Made by a program: the position numbers and the translations under genes. Positions 63,291 through 64,000 of a stretch of DNA of 64,000 bases are shown piece by piece. Numbering within the stretch: position 1 is the stretch's first letter; each line of letters starts with the position of its first letter. This stretch comes from Nymphalis io (Eukaryota > Arthropoda > Insecta > Lepidoptera > Nymphalidae): the NCBI RefSeq assembly GCF_905147045.1, contig NC_065904.1:11222001-11286000 (forward strand). Direction: 5' to 3'. Under the pieces are notes generated by a model. It searched no databases. It worked only from the letters and a program-made list of their open reading frames with translations, and had not been told where the DNA came from.

Positions 63291-64000
63291 TCACTAACAT
63301 CCATCAATGAGAATAACATTTTAAAGATGCGTCATGTTAGTTCATAACATTATCAGCATCTTCAGCATTAACGTTTATATATAACAAAATAGTAAATATG
63401 CAACGTTTTGTATTTATTATATACAGTGTGCAAATAAGAATTTATTTACTTTAAAATTTATAAAATAATGGTCGAAATATATTTTGAGTTTTCCTGAACT
63501 GTTGCAATAAAACTACAAATATTAATTCAGATTATATTTTCAATTTAAAACAAATATGTTCATCAAAATTCAATTACAACTGTAAACGATTTTATACATA
63601 GAGTTAAATATTCAATGAAATAAATAATAAAGCACGCGGTTATCGAAATATTTCACTTTAAAACTCAAAGTTAAATTTCCGATGAAAGAATTTCTCTCTG
63701 TTTTGAACAGGACTTCCACTGGATACGAACTTTATAGCGCGCATCTTTGCGTTTTTAGTATATAATCAAGTTTAAAGTAAAAATGCAAATTTCTTAATGA
63801 ATATAGAAGCATTACACTTATTTATTTAGTAAAAGAAGTTACACAGACCTGAGATGACGCACCGGCGAACGATAGTCGTGGTTTCTTTCGTCAATTAACG
63901 CAATCACCAAAATTAAATAGTAAAACTCAAAAGCTCTTTTCACACTTAAAACAATGATAGCATATATTATTTATATTATAAGCAGATCAGTACAATGTTG

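Larger units (their letters stand above)
59707..64000. other. Upstream region of the Sox14-like gene
   Basis: Holds SINE fragments (60310, 61656, 62236, 62755), a LINE tail (61262) and the GC-rich relic (62985-63290). The rest, including 63291-64000, is AT-rich with nothing recognised. No upstream neighbour gene was identified. Confidence 0.5.

Overview
The window is AT-rich animal DNA, almost certainly from a butterfly or moth. The evidence is three families of tRNA-like or LINE-tailed short retroposons of lepidopteran type, a lepidopteran-type non-LTR retrotransposon, and a split protein-coding gene with eukaryotic splice signals. One SINE family looks like the butterfly 'Metulj' type. There are no bacterial genes, operons or CRISPR arrays. 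Nearly all the short open frames are chance frames in intronic or intergenic DNA.

Host gene: one exon can be supported. On the minus strand, 59237-59118 is a 40-codon first coding exon ending in a clean CAG|GTAAG donor in phase 0. Its last residues, NSSTPYTDATQ, match what I remember of the stretch just before the HMG box of Drosophila Sox14 (SoxC group). A TATA-like box, an initiator 31 bases downstream of it, a GC-rich upstream block and two upstream ORFs lie on the same strand at 59333-59700. No HMG box is seen here, so the next exon should lie beyond coordinate 1. Positions 1-59117 would then be one first intron of more than 59 kb.

Inside that presumed intron: a full-frame LINE at about 42480-46149 with intact endonuclease and reverse transcriptase motifs and a pure 28-base A tail, antisense to the host gene; many SINE copies, densest at 13.2-16.6 kb; a nested SINE at 25158-25759; a candidate recursive splice site with an in-frame 42-base exon at 17721-17763; a cluster of TAATCC/GGATTA sites at 13734-13915; and several perfect hairpins.

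Right of the promoter (59.7-64 kb) are more SINE fragments, a third copy of the second SINE family, and a GC-rich relic at 62985-63290, probably a LINE 3' fragment.

The retroposons appear to use at least three kinds of 3' end: an A tail preceded by CCACTTACCATCAGGTGG, shared by the LINE and a short retroposon family; a fixed non-poly(A) end (SINE family 1); and ATT or TCCCAGGAT repeats (SINE family 2).
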